Assembly (NCBI GenBank): GCA_016126655.1
Contig: CP065955.1
Span: 1,967,001 to 2,031,000 of the forward strand
Length of the DNA: 64,000 nt
DNA from: Aerococcaceae bacterium zg-1292
GTDB taxonomy: Bacteria > Bacillota > Bacilli > Lactobacillales > Aerococcaceae
Direction: 5' to 3'
Shown here: piece by piece, positions 60,640-64,000 of the stretch
Layout: each line of letters opens with the position of its first letter
How positions within the stretch are numbered: position 1 is the first letter of the stretch
Made by a program: the position numbers and the translations under genes
The notes under the pieces: generated by a model
What the model saw: the letters and a program-made list of their open reading frames with translations, nothing else
The model's database searches: none
What the model was told of the DNA's origin: nothing

Positions 60640-61272
60640 ATTATGTTTAAATGCGCACACAAATTATGATAAAAGCATTAAAATAGTATTAGGACACAAA
60701 GAAGAGAAGGTGTCAATCTCTTAACACGGTAAGTTATACACTTTTCCATATACCTCGGTAAGAAAGATTTATTGGAACCTCAATTTTTCAAAAACTTACA
60801 TAATTTGAAAATACTGTCCGAATAAGTAGTACTAGTAAGATCAGTAGTTAGAGGAACCTTTCATAGATATCATATTTCTTACACTTCTATTATAAATAAT
60901 TGGTTAATCAAGTATATTAATGATGAGCGAAACCAAATGCATTTAATTCCAGACTATTAGACAATATCATCAGAAAACAAGATAACTAAATATTCTGACA
61001 TGTCAATATCTAAAGGTTTTTGTGCTTGTTTCTACAAATATTTGAATCAACAACCAATCACTGAAGAAGTAAAAAACGGCTTCGAAAATAAAGCGATTAC
61101 AAAAGAAAGCCAATTTTATCCTAAATTCATTAAACAGCATATCGTTCCACAATCAATATAACGTGTCGATAAATGGAATGAAAATAATCACGTAGAAATC
61201 TTTCTTAAACATCATACGGAAGAATATTATAGAACATTAAATATGTATCATCATTATCCAAAGGAAAAATAA
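60640..61272 (+). pseudogene. Decayed coding remnants of unknown origin
   Basis: The 1.15-kb gap 60468-61622 has no intact gene. Around 60665-60720 a piece YDKSIKIVLGHKEEKVSIS recalls the start of an IS3-type orfA protein. From 60990 to 61272 a frame reads MSISKGFCACFYKYLNQQPI, then FYPKFIKQHIVPQSI, a stop, and DKWNENNHVEIFLKHHTEEYYRTL. The protein-like composition suggests a real gene that has decayed. I do not recognise its family. Confidence 0.4.
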
Positions 61273-61570
61273 TTTGATACATATTTATTTTAGGAATCAG
61301 ATTATTATATAAATTTTTATTCAATTATCTGCTTGACAGGTTGCAGTTCATTGCAGCTTTTGTTTCATTAATACATTTAAATATTAAAAGTGTGCCATCG
61401 CATCACACACAATATTGATTTGGGAATACCTGTATGAATCAAAACACATAAAATACTAATTTCATGATATTTGCTATTATTTTTTAGGACTTACCTCTTT
61501 TTCATAGCTAGAGGAATTATTCCACCCTCCAACCACTTCATCCCTATTTCTACCCAACATTTTACCACAG

Positions 61571-61607
61571 CAAAAAAAAGACTACGCAGCCACCGACTGC
61601 ATAGTCT
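61571..61607 (-). terminator. GH36 gene terminator
   Basis: On the minus strand an 11-bp stem (AGACTATGCAG with CTGCGTAGTCT, one G-U pair) encloses a 7-base loop and is followed by eight T. It begins 16 bases after the stop. Confidence 0.92.
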
Positions 61608-61622
61608 ATATAACATAAACGA

Positions 61623-63833
61623 TTATGCTTCAATCATCTCAATCACATACACACGCGAAGAATAATCCGACTCCAACTGCGGAAACACATAGAAACCAAT
61701 TGCCATCAATTCATCGCCATAGGCTTCAAATTGTTGCTTGCCGTCCGTCGACTCAATTTTGTATAACTTTTCAGGTAGAAGTCCGACTGGATATAATTTG
61801 CGTAGCGGAAAAGATACCTCAACCTGATTGACAAAATACGACACAATAGCTACGGATTGGTCATCATTTATTGACATCCATGCTGCTTCGTTATCATCAT
61901 CAAATGGACTTAACAACCGGTAAAAAGTTCCAAATTGAAGTACCGATTGATACTTGCGATAAAATGCAATTTGTTGCTTCATACAAGCTTTTTCATCATC
62001 GGTCAATTGCGTAATATCCAGCTCATAACCTAATAAGCCACCATACGCTACATTGGCTCGATGCGCTAATGTCGTCACACGATTGGTTTGATGATTCGGC
62101 ACCGCTGAAACATGGGCGCCCATTGTTGAAGGCGGCGCGATGATTGACGTGCCATATTGAATCTTAATGCGCTCGACCGCGTCTGTATTATCACTCGCCC
62201 AAATTTGTGGTGCATAACTCAATACACCTAAATCAAACCGACCGCCACCACCTGAACATCCTTCGATTAATAGATGCGGCCATTCATTACGAATGCGTTG
62301 CGCCAACTCATACATACCTAAAACATATCGATGTGGAACTTCACCTTGTTGGCCAGCTAAAAGGTAATGTGAATACACTTGTGACAAATTACGATTCATG
62401 TCCCACTTAATATAGCTGAGTGTAATATTCGCAAAACTTCCTTTCAACAAATTAAATACATAATCCACCACTTCTGGTCTTGAAAAATCTAATATATGTT
62501 GGTTTCGGCTCGGTGATAATGGTTTTTGGTAGCCATTTAATACCCAATCTGGATGTTTACGATATAAATCACTGTCAATTGATACCATTTCAGGTTCAAT
62601 CCAAATACCAAACATCAAACCATTTGCTTCAGCATGTTTAGCAATTTTTTCCAATCCATTCGGTAATTTCTCACGATTGACCGTCCAATCACCGAGTGAA
62701 ACATTATCAGAATTACGTTTACCAAACCATCCATCGTCAAGTACAAATAAATCAACACCTAATTCACACGCAGTATCCATCATTTCAATAATTTTTGCTT
62801 CATTAAAGTCAAAATAAGTACCTTCCCAATTATTGACTAAAATTGGACGTAATGCTTGATTAAATTGCGGTGGAATCACATTATTTTCGATAAAACGATG
62901 GAAATTTTGCGACATTCCATTAAGGCCGTGTTCAGAAAAAGTGAGAATCGCTTCAGGCGCCTCAAAGCATTCTCCAGGTTGCAACACCCAATTAAAATGG
63001 TCATCGCCAATACCAATCTGTGCCCGGATATTACGATAGTGGTCTTGCTCAACTATTTCTACATGATTACCGCTGTACATCAATTGCATACCATAAACAT
63101 GACCACTAAATTCATTCGTATCTCGCTCTAATAATGCAATAAAAGCAGCTTGATTATGACTCGTAATGCCTCGATTACTTGCTAGTCGCTTCGCACCTGG
63201 TTTAATCGTTTCACGGATGATATGACGCTCCCGGCCCCACGCTCCGTTTAAATGTATGAAATCAAACGTTCCATGCGTAAAATCTAATGAGGCACTTAAA
63301 CATTTTTGAATTTCAATCGCTTGACTGGACGCATTCACCACTTCTACCGAACGAGAAATAATCGGTTGTTCACCATAAATAGAATAATATAATTTAACTT
63401 CGAGTTGTTCCACCTCATCAACGAGTTTAATCATCAAAGTTTCACCCATTTCCTCGGCATGAGCACATGGTAAAGTAGTTAATTGATGTTTTTCGCTTAA
63501 AATTTCATAAGAATCATATCTTAAATCACAATTGACGCCGCCATGTCCAAAGCGTACTTTTAAAGCAGATTGTCTAAAATCGCCTGACCCAAAGGTTGGA
63601 AATTCTTGATTGACAGTACCTAGAGAATAATTTCTTAAATTATCTAAATCACCAATTGGTTGTACTTCCCAATTACGTGTCATCTCAGGCATTGCACCTA
63701 ACTTGGAGACCGACCGAATTGCTTTACCAAAATATTCGTGAGTCAACACGCCTTGTGCATCAACTCCTATAATATAACTAATCGTCGCATTGGAAAGCAT
63801 AAATTTTTTCGTTGTTTCGCAAAATTGAATCAT
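61623..63833 (-). CDS. GH36 alpha-galactosidase
   Basis: A 736-residue GH36 enzyme (AgaA/MelA type of Gram-positives). The nucleophile Asp478 lies in YIKWDMNR and the acid/base motif SDNTDAVERI near residue 548. LDDGWFGKR and EGCSGGGGRFD complete the active site. The length equals the tetrameric lactobacillar enzymes. It is cytoplasmic and hydrolyses raffinose, stachyose and melibiose. It follows an ABC permease gene by 18 bp, so the two form a raffinose-type uptake and hydrolysis operon. Confidence 0.96.
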   Translation of the reverse strand: MIQFCETTKKFMLSNATISYIIGVDAQGVLTHEYFGKAIRSVSKLGAMPEMTRNWEVQPIGDLDNLRNYSLGTVNQEFPTFGSGDFRQSALKVRFGHGGVNCDLRYDSYEILSEKHQLTTLPCAHAEEMGETLMIKLVDEVEQLEVKLYYSIYGEQPIISRSVEVVNASSQAIEIQKCLSASLDFTHGTFDFIHLNGAWGRERHIIRETIKPGAKRLASNRGITSHNQAAFIALLERDTNEFSGHVYGMQLMYSGNHVEIVEQDHYRNIRAQIGIGDDHFNWVLQPGECFEAPEAILTFSEHGLNGMSQNFHRFIENNVIPPQFNQALRPILVNNWEGTYFDFNEAKIIEMMDTACELGVDLFVLDDGWFGKRNSDNVSLGDWTVNREKLPNGLEKIAKHAEANGLMFGIWIEPEMVSIDSDLYRKHPDWVLNGYQKPLSPSRNQHILDFSRPEVVDYVFNLLKGSFANITLSYIKWDMNRNLSQVYSHYLLAGQQGEVPHRYVLGMYELAQRIRNEWPHLLIEGCSGGGGRFDLGVLSYAPQIWASDNTDAVERIKIQYGTSIIAPPSTMGAHVSAVPNHQTNRVTTLAHRANVAYGGLLGYELDITQLTDDEKACMKQQIAFYRKYQSVLQFGTFYRLLSPFDDDNEAAWMSINDDQSVAIVSYFVNQVEVSFPLRKLYPVGLLPEKLYKIESTDGKQQFEAYGDELMAIGFYVFPQLESDYSSRVYVIEMIEA

Positions 63834-63851
63834 AGATATTACCCCACTTAA

Positions 63852-64000
63852 CTATAACTTACCACCAGAAGTTGCAATACCATCAATAAATTGTTTTTGG
63901 AATAAAATATAGATGACAACCATTGGCCACATCGCTAAAAATGAAGCTGCCATCAATTCTGGATAATTGACGCCATGAGCACCTTGAATTTTCGATAAAG
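63852..64000 (-). CDS. Sugar ABC permease (MalG/MsmG type), C-terminal end only
   Basis: The window cuts this gene. The visible 48 codons read LSKIQGAHGVNYPELMAASF, then a hydrophobic helix WPMVVIYILFQKQFIDGIATSGG, ending KL. The FQKQF-x-xGIA-T-G ending is typical of MalG-family permeases, as in the arabinan operon. Its position before a GH36 gene suggests an importer of raffinose-family sugars. Confidence 0.85.
   Translation of the reverse strand, partial: LSKIQGAHGVNYPELMAASFLAMWPMVVIYILFQKQFIDGIATSGGKL

Overview
The window is AT-rich DNA from a low-GC Gram-positive bacterium, most likely a member of the Lactobacillales. The grounds are strong AGGAGG ribosome sites, consensus TTGACA/TATAAT promoters, CcpA-type cre sites, an EIICB-type PTS, a fermentative phosphoketolase (xfp), an araBDA operon under a GntR/LacI-type AraR, and a ytmP-like gene next to trmB. 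The genus cannot be fixed from the sequence. Nearly all of the 64 kb is plant-glycan and glycoside catabolism, split by decayed insertion sequences.

Layout. (1) 1-6.7 kb, plus strand: partial GH3 glycosidase, GH78 alpha-L-rhamnosidase, beta-phosphoglucomutase-like HAD protein, GH43 glycosidase. (2) 6.9-12.0 kb: araB-araD-araA on the minus strand, with divergent araR, three AraR boxes and a cre. (3) 12.1-14.5 kb: a small membrane protein, a YtmP-like kinase and trmB, plus one copy of a dispersed repeat whose other copy precedes the phosphoglucomutase gene. (4) 14.5-20.6 kb, minus strand: RpiR regulator, PTS EIICB, GH4 6-phospho-alpha-glucosidase, 6-phosphogluconate dehydrogenase and gluconokinase. 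The combination predicts uptake of a glucosyl-gluconate. (5) xfp at 20.9-23.3 kb, with a XylR-box-like palindrome in its leader. (6) 24.4-36.0 kb: a ten-gene arabinan / arabino-oligosaccharide operon (ABC importer without an ATPase, YesL-type protein, three GH43, two GH51, a DUF6171 protein), divergent from an unusual large ArsR-type regulator with palindromes on its promoter. (7) 36.1-38.4 kb: IS remnants. (8) 38.5-51.9 kb: esterase, GH43 xylosidase, GH3, GPH symporter, second GH78 rhamnosidase, HAD phosphatase, and an AraC-GH39 fusion regulator whose glycosidase site is degenerate. (9) 52.4-53.1 kb: decayed IS200/IS605 element. (10) 53.2-60.5 kb: the most interesting locus, a C-glycoside-deglycosidase-type cluster (beta subunit, alpha subunit, a second sugar isomerase-fold protein, two Gfo/Idh/MocA oxidoreductases, an AraC regulator, divergent GH35-like enzyme). 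(11) 60.6-64 kb: remnants, GH36 alpha-galactosidase and the end of an ABC permease gene.

How they fit together. Extracellular or imported plant oligosaccharides (arabinan, xylan, rhamnosides, galactosides) are cut to arabinose, xylose and other sugars. Arabinose goes through AraA, AraB and AraD to xylulose 5-phosphate, which Xfp splits. The predicted aldobionate operon would feed ribulose 5-phosphate into the same pool. The region 10 cluster would oxidise a glycoside to a 3-keto form and cleave it by elimination rather than hydrolysis, which suits flavonoid C-glycosides or related plant glycosides. The rhamnosidases and GH35 would trim such compounds. All functions are inferred from sequence motifs and context. 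No database search was possible.
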